9,656 nucleotides of DNA from Candidatus Omnitrophota bacterium. Lineage in GTDB: Bacteria > Omnitrophota > Gorgyraeia > Pluralincolimonadales > Pluralincolimonadaceae. Location of the stretch: positions 1 through 9,656 of the forward strand of contig JAQUSA010000024.1 of NCBI GenBank assembly GCA_028715315.1, written 5' to 3'. Every line of letters starts with the position of its first letter. Position 1 is the stretch's first letter. The notes under the pieces were generated by a model, which worked only from the letters and a program-made list of their open reading frames with translations, did no database searches and was not told the DNA's origin. The translations under genes and the position numbers were made by a program. Shown piece by piece: positions 1-7,246 of the stretch.

Positions 1-36
1 GAAGGCAGCTGCTCTATCCAACTGAGCTACAGGCGC
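1..36 (-). tRNA. tRNA-Arg (anticodon UC-N), 3' part cut off by the window edge
   Basis: The minus strand from 36 down to 1 reads as the 5' half of a tRNA: acceptor strand GCGCCTG, T8-A9, a D arm with stem GCTC/GAGC and loop AGTTGGATA, then anticodon stem GCTGC and loop CTTC. Loop positions 32-35 are C-T-T-C, so the first two anticodon bases are UC and the third lies beyond the edge. The body resembles bacterial tRNA-Arg(UCU); Arg(UCG) or Gly(UCC) cannot be excluded. It lies about 70 bp downstream of tRNA-Pro on the same strand. Confidence 0.82.
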
Positions 37-63
37 GTAAAACATTAAAGGGCGTCGGTACCG

Positions 64-69
64 ATTATA
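64..69 (-). promoter_or_regulatory. Possible -10 element for the tRNA-Arg gene
   Basis: The minus strand carries a perfect TATAAT here, 27 nt upstream of the tRNA-Arg 5' end, which would give a leader of roughly 20 nt. At 17-nt spacing the -35 position reads AGAATT, a poor match to TTGACA. This may therefore be a weak promoter or chance; read-through from tRNA-Pro is the alternative. Confidence 0.35.
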
Positions 70-105
70 CCTTTTATCCGGCCTTGAATTCTATAAAAAT
101 AAATC

Positions 106-183
106 TGGTCGGGGCGCCCGGACTTGAACCGGGGACCTTCTGCTCCCAAAGCAGACGCGCTAGCCAAACTGCGCTACGCCCCG
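106..183 (-). tRNA. tRNA-Pro (anticodon UGG), complete, CCA encoded
   Basis: Read on the minus strand, this folds as a full tRNA. Acceptor strands CGGGGCG (183-177) and CGCCCCG (116-110) pair over 7 bp, the discriminator is A, and CCA is encoded at 108-106. The anticodon stem TCTGC/GCAGA encloses loop TTTGGGA, giving anticodon TGG, which reads proline CCN codons. The T arm contains GGTTCAAGTCC. The C1 start of the acceptor stem is typical of bacterial tRNA-Pro. It has its own likely promoter upstream at 238-266. Confidence 0.96.
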
Positions 184-190
184 CAGAACT

Positions 191-218
191 AAAAAACGCT
201 CCCAATCGTCGGGGAGCG
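191..218 (-). terminator. Terminator-like hairpin with T6 in the tRNA-Pro leader
   Basis: On the minus strand CGCTCCC (218-212) pairs with GGGAGCG (203-197) across an 8-nt loop and is followed at once by six T (196-191), the form of an intrinsic terminator. It lies between the likely tRNA-Pro promoter (238-266) and the tRNA 5' end at 183. It therefore sits inside the tRNA's own leader rather than after a gene, and may act as an attenuator or processing hairpin. The plus strand has no T run after this hairpin. Confidence 0.5.
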
Positions 219-237
219 AGCGCGATTTCGCAGTTAG

Positions 238-266
238 ATTCTACCAATTCGCGCTTGCAAAGTCAA
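238..266 (-). promoter_or_regulatory. Sigma-70-like promoter for tRNA-Pro
   Basis: The minus strand has TTGACT (266-261), a 17-nt spacer, then TAGAAT (243-238), each one mismatch from the sigma-70 consensus hexamers. Transcription would start near 231-232, about 48 nt before the tRNA-Pro 5' end. It abuts the rightward -35 candidate of the AsmA-like gene, so the two promoters are divergent and overlap. Confidence 0.6.
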
Positions 267-284
267 ACGCTTTTAATATAGAAT
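255..284 (+). promoter_or_regulatory. Possible promoter of the AsmA-like gene, near-leaderless
   Basis: TTGCAA (255-260) is followed after 16 nt by TATAGA (277-282), or after 18 nt by TAGAAT (279-284). Either would start transcription within a few bases of the ATG at 292. No Shine-Dalgarno sequence precedes that ATG (the bases are GAATACTACCT), which fits a leaderless or almost leaderless mRNA. The match is moderate and based on sequence alone. Confidence 0.4.
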
Positions 285-291
285 ACTACCT

Positions 292-3204
292 ATGCAGGAA
301 CAGGCCAGGCCGGGGGGCATCCCCTTTCTACAAAAGATATTTTTCCTATTGGTCCTTCTCGTCATCCTGGGCTCGATAGGGCTGTGGTATGTCAACGAGT
401 ACATTATGCCGACAAAGGGCAAGGCGCTCGTCCTCGACTACCTGGTCAAGGCCACCGGCCGCGAGGTGGCTCTCGGCGGCATCTACTATAACCCGTTCCG
501 CGGCATAATACTCAGGGACCTCACGGTCTCGGACGACCCGAAATACGCCCGCAAGTTCCTTGAGATAAGGAAGCTCTACCTTAACATCCTCTACCTCCCG
601 CTGCTCCAGGATAAGAAACTGGTCGTCTCCTCTGTAAGGATCGAGTCCCCGAGGATATATATCACAATTGACGACAAGAATGAATGGAACTTCGGCTCAT
701 TGCTGTTCCTGAAGGATATGAAGCCGGATGACCAGGCAAAGGTCCTCGTGAACAGCATATCGATCTCGGGCGGCTCCTGCGTCTTCGAGGACCTGGCAAC
801 CGAACCGGATTTCAAAAAAGAGTTCAGGGACATGGTTTTTTCCGCTTCCCTCTCCTACCCGCTGAAAGTAAAATACAGGATGAGCTCCGATCTCGACATA
901 ACGAGGAAGAGCTCGATGTCAGCGGACGGCGAATTCGTCCCGGCAAGCAGGAATACGACGCTTAACCTCAAGCTTAAGAACGTGCCGCTGGAGGAATTCA
1001 AGCCGTATTATTCCGGCATGCCGTTCAACTCCCTCTCGGGAAACCTCAGCGGAAACATAAGCGCGGCATTTTCACCGGAGAACAGCCTGACGGTAGCGGC
1101 CATGACCTCCGTGAACTCGCTGGACCTCGTGCGCGACGATCTCACCGCCAAGGGCGGCATAGACCTCAGCGGCAAGATGACGGTCGACCTTAAGGACAAG
1201 GCAAAGCTCAAGATGCCGTGTGTGGTCACGGCGTCCGCCAAGATGGGAAAGCTCGACCTGGCGTCAAAGGATTTCGCGGTCAAGGGAGGCGCCGACGCGA
1301 ACGGCAAGTTCGTATTCGACCTGAAGGATAAGGCCGTCCCGTTGAAATACACCGCCGATACGCTTCTGCGCGACACGAAGATATCCGGCGTCCCGGCTTT
1401 CGGTTCGATAGACAGGATAAACGGAAAGATATATTTCGACGAGACGAAGCTCTGGACCGACCTGCTCAAGGGGCTCGCGAAGGGATTCGACTGCGTATTC
1501 TCGGGAAGCATAAAAGATTATAACAACCCCTACCTGACGCTTACCGCGAAGACGGACCTCGATCTCGCGAGGCTCGGGGAGCTGCTCCCCCTCGAAACCA
1601 AGGAAAAGCTCAAAGGTTACGCTTTCAGCGGCATAGGCAAGATAGCTCTTAACGTGAACGGACCGCTGAAGGAACAGGCTAAGGTCCCGCTCGCATATAC
1701 GATAGCATCGGAGCTTCTCGATTGCAGCATCAAGCCGGATTTCCTCGACAAACCGATAAAATCCATAAACGGGAACCTGTCCATAAAGGGGGAATCGCTC
1801 ACGCTGAGGAATATCTCCGGGTTCTTTGATGACAAGAAATACCTGCTGAGCGGCGATGTGGCAGGTTTCAGGACGCCTGCATGCGACCTCTCCCTCTCCT
1901 CCGACGACCTTAAGCTTAAGGCCGTCTTCAAATCGCTTGAAAACTCGATCATATTCAGCAAATTCGACGGCAAATACAGGGAAAGCGTCTTCAACCTGGC
2001 CGGTTCTTTCTCGGAGTTCAAGGATCCCGCCCTGGATATCAGGGGAACCTTGAATACGAAACTGTCGGAGTTGGCCGCGTATATTCCCAAAGAAAGCAGG
2101 ATATTATTCGATAAGCTCGATCCGCGCACCGCGGTCTCGACGGCCTTCAAGTTCAAGGGCAAGGCAAAGGAACAAAGCACCTGGCAGGTTACCTTGGACA
2201 GGTTATCGGCGAAATCCGATACCGAAGAAATGCTGGTCCTCGGCACGATCAACGACCTTAAGGACCCGACGATCGACATCCGCGGCAGCCTGAAGACCGG
2301 CATAAATGAGCTCAAGAAATTCCTTTCAAAGGAACAGGCGGCGCTGCTTGATAAGAACGAGATCGGCGCCGAAAGTATTTCGTCCAAGTTCGCATTTCAG
2401 GGCAGGCAAAAGGATATGGGGTCATGGAAGGCGGACCTGGTGGCGGATTCACCCGTGCTTATCGTAAAGAAGCTGAAATTCAACTCCTGCCATCTCGAGG
2501 GAAAATTCAAGGACAGGTATATAACCGTCTCCCGGCTGACGGCGGAACCCTATGACGGGACATTGGCCGCGAATGCCGTATTCGACCTGAACAAAGCCGA
2601 CACGCAGTACGTCGTCCAGATAGGCGTGCGCAACATAGACATTGCCAGGTGGAAGGACGATACCGATATGAAAGACAAGAAATTGAGCGGGCGTTTTTCG
2701 GCGAACGCGGATCTCGGCGGGTTTATGAACGATATCAACACGCTCAAGGGCAACGGAAAGTTCCAGATAGCCGACGGAAAGTTCTGGGAACTGCCCGTAT
2801 TTTCGGGCCTCGCAAATATACTGTATATCCCCGGAGTAAGCAAGATAGCCTTCGGCCAGGCGCAGGGTTCGTTCACGATAGCCAACAGGAATATCCACAC
2901 TGAGGATACGCAGCTGAATTCCGAGCAGATGAACCTGAACGGCGTAGGCAACGTGGATTTTGACGGAAACCTCAACTTCCAGGTGACGGCGGCGTTCGAT
3001 AAGGGGCTCCTGCAGGTGCCCTCTTCCCTCGGGCCTTTTAGGGACCTCTTCATAGACAAGGAAGGCAATTACCTGGGGGACATAAAAGTCGACGGGACCA
3101 CGAAGGAACCTAAATACAAAATAAACTCGCCGTTCAATAATATATTGAAGAACAAGCTCTTCGACAATATCAAGAAAGGCCTTTTCGGAGGAAATTCAGA
3201 ATAA
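292..3204 (+). CDS. AsmA-like envelope protein, 970 aa
   Basis: This is a large AsmA/TamB-type protein. In known relatives a single N-terminal helix anchors the protein in the inner membrane and a long beta-rich body spans the periplasm, where several relatives move phospholipids to the outer membrane or affect outer-membrane assembly. Residues 1-14 are a short cytoplasmic end, about 15-35 form one hydrophobic helix, and the remainder is predicted beta-rich with alternating hydrophobic residues. The C-terminal part (about 800-945), with its GNGKFQIADGKFWELPVF segment, resembles the AsmA-like C-terminal region. A repeated motif, roughly G-x-hydrophobic-x-x-hydrophobic-x-x-P, occurs near residues 405, 521, 571 and 651. 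The end is lysine-rich. The ATG lacks a Shine-Dalgarno sequence, but the next Met lies beyond the anchor helix. The gene is monocistronic and its last 35 bp overlap convergent rdgB. The substrate is unknown. Confidence 0.85.
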   Translation: MQEQARPGGIPFLQKIFFLLVLLVILGSIGLWYVNEYIMPTKGKALVLDYLVKATGREVALGGIYYNPFRGIILRDLTVSDDPKYARKFLEIRKLYLNILYLPLLQDKKLVVSSVRIESPRIYITIDDKNEWNFGSLLFLKDMKPDDQAKVLVNSISISGGSCVFEDLATEPDFKKEFRDMVFSASLSYPLKVKYRMSSDLDITRKSSMSADGEFVPASRNTTLNLKLKNVPLEEFKPYYSGMPFNSLSGNLSGNISAAFSPENSLTVAAMTSVNSLDLVRDDLTAKGGIDLSGKMTVDLKDKAKLKMPCVVTASAKMGKLDLASKDFAVKGGADANGKFVFDLKDKAVPLKYTADTLLRDTKISGVPAFGSIDRINGKIYFDETKLWTDLLKGLAKGFDCVFSGSIKDYNNPYLTLTAKTDLDLARLGELLPLETKEKLKGYAFSGIGKIALNVNGPLKEQAKVPLAYTIASELLDCSIKPDFLDKPIKSINGNLSIKGESLTLRNISGFFDDKKYLLSGDVAGFRTPACDLSLSSDDLKLKAVFKSLENSIIFSKFDGKYRESVFNLAGSFSEFKDPALDIRGTLNTKLSELAAYIPKESRILFDKLDPRTAVSTAFKFKGKAKEQSTWQVTLDRLSAKSDTEEMLVLGTINDLKDPTIDIRGSLKTGINELKKFLSKEQAALLDKNEIGAESISSKFAFQGRQKDMGSWKADLVADSPVLIVKKLKFNSCHLEGKFKDRYITVSRLTAEPYDGTLAANAVFDLNKADTQYVVQIGVRNIDIARWKDDTDMKDKKLSGRFSANADLGGFMNDINTLKGNGKFQIADGKFWELPVFSGLANILYIPGVSKIAFGQAQGSFTIANRNIHTEDTQLNSEQMNLNGVGNVDFDGNLNFQVTAAFDKGLLQVPSSLGPFRDLFIDKEGNYLGDIKVDGTTKEPKYKINSPFNNILKNKLFDNIKKGLFGGNSE
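1153..1365 (+). repeat. Imperfect tandem protein repeat in the AsmA-like gene
   Basis: Residues 288-316 and 332-358 carry the same pattern. GGIDLSGKMTVDLKDKA in the first unit matches GGADANGKFVFDLKDKA in the second, at a 44-residue spacing. The likeness is mainly at protein level and suggests duplication of a beta-hairpin unit in the periplasmic body. Confidence 0.6.
2002..2313 (+). repeat. About 80-aa repeat units in the AsmA-like gene
   Basis: Residues 571-594 (FKDPALDIRGTLNTKLSEL) and 651-674 (LKDPTIDIRGSLKTGINEL) align closely at a spacing of exactly 80 residues. The alignment continues into a following KES/KEQ-x-x-LxDK segment. Weaker forms of the motif occur near residues 405 and 521, so this is probably a repeated beta-groove module rather than one isolated duplication. 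Confidence 0.6.
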
Positions 3205-3778
3205 CGGCGCGGGCTTTCCTTAGCGCCCTGCCGCGGTGGCTTACGGAATTCTTCCGTGGAGCGGATATCTCCGCGAAGGTCTTCCCGAATCCCGGGGAAT
3301 AGAATACCGGGTCATACCCGAAACCCTTTTTGCCTTTCGGCTCAAGCGTTATCCGCCCCGGGCATTCCCCCCTGACCGTCCCCAATATTCCTTTAGGAAC
3401 GGCGATGGCTACGGCCGAGACGAACTTCGCCCTCCTTTTACCTGCCGGGACGTTCCTGAGGAGCTTAAGCAGTTTAATATTGTTGTCTTTGTACGTCGCC
3501 CCCGCTCCGGCGAACCTGGCTGACCTGACGCCCGGCCTTCCCTTGAGGGCATCGACCGCAAGGCCGGAGTCGTCGGCGATAGTGAGCCTTTTCGTGTATC
3601 TAGCTATCTTGAGGGCCTTCAGCTTCGCGTTCTCTTCGAAGGTCTTGCCGGTCTCTTTGACCGCGGGAGCGGAAGGAAAATCGTTAAGGTCGAGGACCCT
3701 GACCCCCAGCCCTTTCAGCAGGGCCTTGAGTTCGCGCTTCTTATCTTTATTGCGGGATGATATTACTATCTCTTGCAC
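3170..3778 (-). CDS. rdgB: dITP/XTP pyrophosphatase (RdgB/HAM1 family), 202 aa
   Basis: This enzyme hydrolyses non-canonical purine nucleoside triphosphates (dITP, ITP, XTP) to monophosphate and pyrophosphate, keeping deaminated purines out of DNA and RNA. The full family signature is visible: an N-terminal SSRNKDKKREL phosphate-binding segment (residues 7-17), IADDSGL with the catalytic acidic pair (67-73), GRPGVRSARFAG (80-91), FGYDPVF (153-159) and SHRGRAL (180-186). The length is normal for the family. Translation starts at GTG directly after the rph stop codon (TAA then GTG, no gap) with only a weak Shine-Dalgarno sequence, so coupling to rph is likely. The rph-rdgB pair is common in bacteria. 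This is the last gene of the cluster, and its 3' end runs 35 bp into the convergent AsmA-like gene. Confidence 0.95.
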   Translation of the reverse strand: MQEIVISSRNKDKKRELKALLKGLGVRVLDLNDFPSAPAVKETGKTFEENAKLKALKIARYTKRLTIADDSGLAVDALKGRPGVRSARFAGAGATYKDNNIKLLKLLRNVPAGKRRAKFVSAVAIAVPKGILGTVRGECPGRITLEPKGKKGFGYDPVFYSPGFGKTFAEISAPRKNSVSHRGRALRKARAVILNFLRKGLS

Positions 3779-4501
3779 TTATATGCCCAACAGTTTCTTC
3801 TGGATATCTATCAGCTGCCCGATGCCTTTTTTTGCCAGGCCGAGAAGGCCGTGGAGCTGTTCTCCGTCGAACGGCTCTCCCTCCGCCGTTCCCTGTATCT
3901 CCACGAATTTCCCGCTGCCGGTCATCACGATATTCATGTCCACGTCAGCCTTGGAATCTTCATCGAACGCGAGGTCGAGCACCGGCTCGCCCTTGATAAG
4001 GCCGACGCTGGTAGCCGCCACATAATCGAGTATAGGGAGCTTGCTGATGGTCCCCCTCTTCTTGACCAGGGATAAGGCATCCGCAAGCGCGATAAAGCTC
4101 CCGGTTATGGACGCGCAGCGCGTCCCGCCGTCCGCCTGTATCACATCGCAGTCTATCCATACGGTCCTTTCGCCGAGCGCGGTAAAGTCGACGACCGCCC
4201 TCAACGAACGCCCAACAAGCCTCTGTATCTCATGCGTCCTGCCGCCGATATTGCCTTTCACCGACTCCCTTTGGACTCGCTGCTGGCACGAGCGCGGGAG
4301 CATCGAATATTCGGATGTGACCCATCCCGTACCCTTTCCCTTCAGGAACTGGGGGACACCGTCGTCCACCGTCGCGGAACATATGACCTTCGTGTCGCCT
4401 AGCTCTATAAGGCACGAGCCTTCGGCGAATTTCAGGTAGTTCCGTGTGATGCTTACCTTGCGCAGGACCTCAGCTCCCCTGCCGTCCGTCCTCTTTATCA
4501 T
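3779..4501 (-). CDS. rph: Ribonuclease PH, 240 aa
   Basis: RNase PH is a phosphate-dependent 3'-to-5' exoribonuclease that trims tRNA precursors and other stable RNAs as a ring-shaped hexamer. The protein matches the family end to end: TDGRG at the N-terminus (residues 5-9), GWVTSEYSMLPR (59-70), GRTHEIQRLVGRSLR (87-101), ERTVWIDCDVIQADGGTR with the phosphate-binding GGTR (125-128), DLAFDEDSKADVDMN with the metal-binding acidic residues (176-190), and EIQGTAEG (201-208). The length is typical. The ATG directly follows the stop codon of the fumarase beta subunit (TAG then ATG) and has a good Shine-Dalgarno sequence, AAAGGAAA. rdgB follows without a gap. Both flanking tRNAs carry encoded CCA where visible, so here it would act in final trimming. 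Confidence 0.97.
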   Translation of the reverse strand: MIKRTDGRGAEVLRKVSITRNYLKFAEGSCLIELGDTKVICSATVDDGVPQFLKGKGTGWVTSEYSMLPRSCQQRVQRESVKGNIGGRTHEIQRLVGRSLRAVVDFTALGERTVWIDCDVIQADGGTRCASITGSFIALADALSLVKKRGTISKLPILDYVAATSVGLIKGEPVLDLAFDEDSKADVDMNIVMTGSGKFVEIQGTAEGEPFDGEQLHGLLGLAKKGIGQLIDIQKKLLGI

Positions 4502-5017
4502 CTATATTTCCTTTCCCTTGGAATCTATCCCGACTATCGCCGGAAAATCCTTTAACTTAAGCCTGTAAACCGCCTCAGCGCCCAGGTCCTTATAAAGGAC
4601 GGGCTTTGATTCCGTTATCCTTTTCGACAGGTACGCGCCCGCGCCCGCTATCGTGATGAAATAGACCGCCTTATATTTCTTTATCGCGAGCTTCACATCC
4701 CGCGAACGCGAGCCCTTGCCTATCATACCCTTAAGGCCCGCCTTAAGCAGGCGCGGCGTGAAGGGATCCATCCGGCTTGAGGTCGTCGGGCCGCAGGAGC
4801 CTATGGCCCTCCCGGGAGAGGCAGGCGTCGGACCGGCATAGTATATCGTCTGGCCTTTTATCATCGCCGGAGTTTTTTTTCCGCAGATCGCCTTTACAAA
4901 CCTGACATGCGCCTGGTCGCGCGCGGTGTATACATAACCGTTGAGCAGCACCTCGTCTCCCGCCTTAAGCGGGCTGGCCGCCTCTGTTTTGAGCGGAAGA
5001 TGTATCCGTCGCGGCAT
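4502..5017 (-). CDS. Class I fumarase-type hydro-lyase, beta subunit, 171 aa
   Basis: This is the small (beta, C-terminal-domain) subunit of the two-subunit, iron-sulfur class I fumarate hydratase/tartrate dehydratase family, which with the alpha subunit interconverts fumarate and L-malate. Family motifs are LKAGDEVLLNGYVYTARDQAH (residues 17-37), GSCGPTTSSRMD (73-84), MIGKGSRS (98-105), ITIAGAGAYLSKRI (121-134) and the LGAEAVYRLKLKDFPAIVGIDSKG end. I place the start at the ATG overlapping the alpha-subunit stop (TGATG), since family members begin just before this point. An ATG at 5068 would add 17 charged residues and overlap alpha by 52 bp, which is less likely. A possible AGGAG lies too far upstream (about 18 nt), so translation is probably coupled. 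The substrate could be tartrate or mesaconate, but fumarate is the usual assignment. Confidence 0.9.
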   Translation of the reverse strand: MPRRIHLPLKTEAASPLKAGDEVLLNGYVYTARDQAHVRFVKAICGKKTPAMIKGQTIYYAGPTPASPGRAIGSCGPTTSSRMDPFTPRLLKAGLKGMIGKGSRSRDVKLAIKKYKAVYFITIAGAGAYLSKRITESKPVLYKDLGAEAVYRLKLKDFPAIVGIDSKGKEI

Positions 5018-5859
5018 CAAATAGTCTTTGTCGCGCTCCTTGTCGCGTGGCACGATATGCTTACGCATACGGGCAGCCCGGCTATATGCGTGGGGTATTC
5101 CTCGATGTTGACGCCGAGGCAGGTCGCTTTGCCGCCGAAACCCATAGGGCCTATCTTCAGCGCGTTCACCCTTTTCTTCGATTCCCGTTCCAGCCTTGCG
5201 ATATGCGTCTTCGCGTTACGCCTGCCCAGCGGGCGTAACAGGGCCTCCTTCGCGAGGATGCAGGCCTTGTCTATCGTCCCGCCGATCCCCACCCCGATTA
5301 TATACGGCGGGCAGGCGTCGGCCCCGGCCTTCCTGACGGCTTCGACTATAAACCTCTCTATATCCCCTGCTCCCTGCGTGGGATTGAACATCTTTATTAG
5401 GGTCTTATTCTCGCTGCCGAACCCCTTCGGCATAACCGTTATCTTTATCCTGCCGCCCGGAACTATCCTCGTATGGATGACCGCAGGGGAATTATCGCCG
5501 GTATTTTTCCTCAGCAGCGGGTCGGACACGACAGACTTGCGCAAGTAACCTTTCCCGTATCCGCGGCGTATGCCTTCGTTCACGGCTTCGGCCAGTCCGC
5601 CTCCGGTCACCGCGGCCTGTTGCCCGATATCGATGAAGACTTCAGCCATGCCCGTGTCCTGGCATATCGCGGTCTTCGAACATTTCGCGATCGCGGCGTT
5701 CTCGACAAGGATGCCGAGGACCTTCTTCGCTTTTCCGGGCCTCTCGGACGAATAAGCCTTTTTCAGCGCCTCCAGAATATCTTTCCTCAGCGTAAAATTA
5801 GCGTCCATCGAAAGCGCGGAGACCGCGGAACTTATCTCTTTTGCGCTTATCTTCCTCAT
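5017..5859 (-). CDS. Class I fumarase-type hydro-lyase, alpha subunit, 280 aa
   Basis: This is the alpha (N-terminal-domain) subunit of a class I fumarate hydratase-like enzyme. In this family three cysteines bind a [4Fe-4S] cluster whose free iron activates the substrate. The three expected cysteines are present: C66 in ICQDTG, C183 in ADACPPYIIGVGIGG and C270 in the SISCHATR end. Other family segments are NPTQGAGD (159-166) and GPMGFGGKATCLGVNIEEYPTHIA (237-260). With the beta subunit it converts fumarate to malate in the TCA cycle or its reductive branch. The oxygen-sensitive class suits an anaerobe or microaerophile, which is an inference. The ATG overlaps the queE stop (ATGA) and is preceded by AAGG. 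Splitting into two subunits is usual in anaerobic bacteria and archaea; E. coli FumA is the fused form. Confidence 0.93.
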   Translation of the reverse strand: MRKISAKEISSAVSALSMDANFTLRKDILEALKKAYSSERPGKAKKVLGILVENAAIAKCSKTAICQDTGMAEVFIDIGQQAAVTGGGLAEAVNEGIRRGYGKGYLRKSVVSDPLLRKNTGDNSPAVIHTRIVPGGRIKITVMPKGFGSENKTLIKMFNPTQGAGDIERFIVEAVRKAGADACPPYIIGVGIGGTIDKACILAKEALLRPLGRRNAKTHIARLERESKKRVNALKIGPMGFGGKATCLGVNIEEYPTHIAGLPVCVSISCHATRSATKTI

Positions 5860-6566
5860 CTTATGCCTTCAATCTTGTGCAATTGGGGTATCACCCTTAC
5901 ATCCGTTAATTTTTCCCGGGCCTTCTTCTGCCATCCCATTATCCTCGCGACATCGGGCCTGCTCTTGAACTCACCGAACTCCGAAGCAGGCTGCAGGACC
6001 AGCGGGATACCGCTGTCCACGCTCTCGATCAGCGCGACCGCTTTATCTATGTCGGATTCCTGCGTCTCATCGGTGATCACCATCTTCACGAACACTTTCC
6101 TGGATTTGGCGGCGTGGAGGAATGCCAGGTGCTCTTCCCAGAAATGTTTGTCTTTCGTGGATGAGGGCAGCTTGATGTCCATCGCGATAATATCCACGGC
6201 GCCGATCACGTCGTTAAGCCTGTCCGGCATCGTGCCGTTCGTATCGAGATGTATGCTGTACCCCTTCTCCTTCAGCGGGGGAAGCAGGCATTTCAGGAAA
6301 TGAGAGTGAAGCAGCGGTTCGCCTCCGGTGATCGTGATCGCGCCGGCCGTATTGCCGGCGTTGGCGTCTACGATCCTGTCGACGATGGACCTGATAGAGG
6401 ATTCCTCGGGGGCGACCGGCTGGGGTGTGTCGCAAAAGGCGCATCTCATATTGCAGCCGTGGAAACGCACGAAGACATGGGGCTCCCCCGCGTATACTCC
6501 CTCCCCCTGGACCGAGAGAAAAACTTCCGAAACCTTCGCGGTCGGCTGCTTGAAGACTACTTTCAT
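5856..6566 (-). CDS. queE: 7-carboxy-7-deazaguanine synthase (radical SAM), 236 aa
   Basis: QueE is a radical S-adenosylmethionine enzyme that contracts the ring of 6-carboxytetrahydropterin to give 7-carboxy-7-deazaguanine, the third step toward preQ0 and queuosine. The cluster motif is CX3CX2C (C38, C42, C45 in HGCNMRCAFCDT), the short-spaced form found in QueE. Upstream is the conserved SVQGEGVYAGEPHVFVRF segment (residues 18-35). Further motifs are ITGGEPLL (79-86), LDTNGT (107-112), MDIKLPS (129-135), QPAS (192-195) and a VIPQLHKIEGI end. Length is typical. The ATG overlaps the queC stop as ATGA without a clear Shine-Dalgarno sequence, which points to coupled translation. Direct adjacency to queC and queD confirms the pathway. 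Confidence 0.96.
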   Translation of the reverse strand: MKVVFKQPTAKVSEVFLSVQGEGVYAGEPHVFVRFHGCNMRCAFCDTPQPVAPEESSIRSIVDRIVDANAGNTAGAITITGGEPLLHSHFLKCLLPPLKEKGYSIHLDTNGTMPDRLNDVIGAVDIIAMDIKLPSSTKDKHFWEEHLAFLHAAKSRKVFVKMVITDETQESDIDKAVALIESVDSGIPLVLQPASEFGEFKSRPDVARIMGWQKKAREKLTDVRVIPQLHKIEGIR

Positions 6567-7246
6567 ATTGTTGTCAAAGGATCGGTCACTTTAGCCTCCT
6601 TAAAGCCTTTTGCCCTGATAACGCACGAATCGCACTTAAAGCACGGACGCCTGTTCCCCGAATAACACGACCATGTCTGCCCAAACGGCACTCCGAGCTT
6701 CCTGCCCAGTTTTATGATATCTGCTTTCGTCATATCCACAAGCGGGGCCAATACCTCTATCCTCCTCTTCTCGACGCCCGCCTTCGTTCCGGATCTTACG
6801 AGCTCGTTGAATATCCTGAAATGCCGCGGCCTGCAGTCCGGGTATCCGCTGTAATCAACGGCGTTCGCGCCTATAAATACAGCCGAAGCGCCTATGACTT
6901 CCGCGAACGAGACGCCGAAACTCAGGAATATCGTGTTCCTCGACGGGACATAGGTCGAGGGGATGCCTTTACCTATCCGCCGGCCCTTGGGTACAGCCAT
7001 ACTCTTATCCAACAGCGCGCTGCCCTTCCAGGGCATCCGGAACTTTACGATCCGGAACGGGGCGCCGCGCAGCCTCGCTATCCTTTTGGCCGAGTTGACC
7101 TCTTTCCTGTGGCGCTGGCCGTAATCAAAGATCAGGCACTCGCAATCATATCCTTTGCTCACGGCGTAATACAGCGTAGTGGCCGAATCCAGCCCGCCGG
7201 AGAGCAATACTACCGCCTTACCTGCCCCGCGCATGGGTTTCCTCAT
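6563..7246 (-). CDS. queC: 7-cyano-7-deazaguanine (preQ0) synthase, 227 aa
   Basis: QueC uses ATP and ammonia to convert 7-carboxy-7-deazaguanine to preQ0, the precursor of queuosine in tRNA and of some other 7-deazapurines. The PP-loop ATP-binding motif SGGLDS is at residues 16-21. FDYGQRHRKE (40-49), YVPSRNTIFLS (99-109) and DYSGYPDCRP (131-140) are characteristic. Four C-terminal cysteines for zinc are present: C194, C202, C205 and C208 in the SCYSGNRRPCFKCDSC segment. The first ATG overlaps the queD stop as ATGA; a second Met five codons in is possible but less favoured because the overlap supports the first. queE follows with the same kind of overlap. Confidence 0.97.
   Translation of the reverse strand: MRKPMRGAGKAVVLLSGGLDSATTLYYAVSKGYDCECLIFDYGQRHRKEVNSAKRIARLRGAPFRIVKFRMPWKGSALLDKSMAVPKGRRIGKGIPSTYVPSRNTIFLSFGVSFAEVIGASAVFIGANAVDYSGYPDCRPRHFRIFNELVRSGTKAGVEKRRIEVLAPLVDMTKADIIKLGRKLGVPFGQTWSCYSGNRRPCFKCDSCVIRAKGFKEAKVTDPLTTI

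Noticed and set aside
84..281. A 65-codon plus-strand frame across tRNA-Pro
   Set aside because: It runs through the tRNA on the opposite strand and its residues GAPGLEPGTFCSQSRRASQ come from antisense tRNA sequence, a common false protein.
1617..2387. A 256-codon minus-strand open frame inside the AsmA-like gene
   Set aside because: Its serine- and leucine-rich translation is typical of a shadow frame, it has no domain, and the plus-strand reading shows clear family features and repeats.
3205..3260. Hairpins after the AsmA-like stop, such as GGCGC/GCGCC and ACGGAA/TTCCGT
   Set aside because: Neither is followed by a T run and both lie inside rdgB coding sequence, so I do not call a terminator.
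4502..5068. A longer fumarase beta subunit starting at ATG 5068
   Set aside because: It would add 17 charged residues not expected in the family and overlap alpha by 52 bp. The TGATG overlap at 5017 gives a start matching the usual N-terminus.
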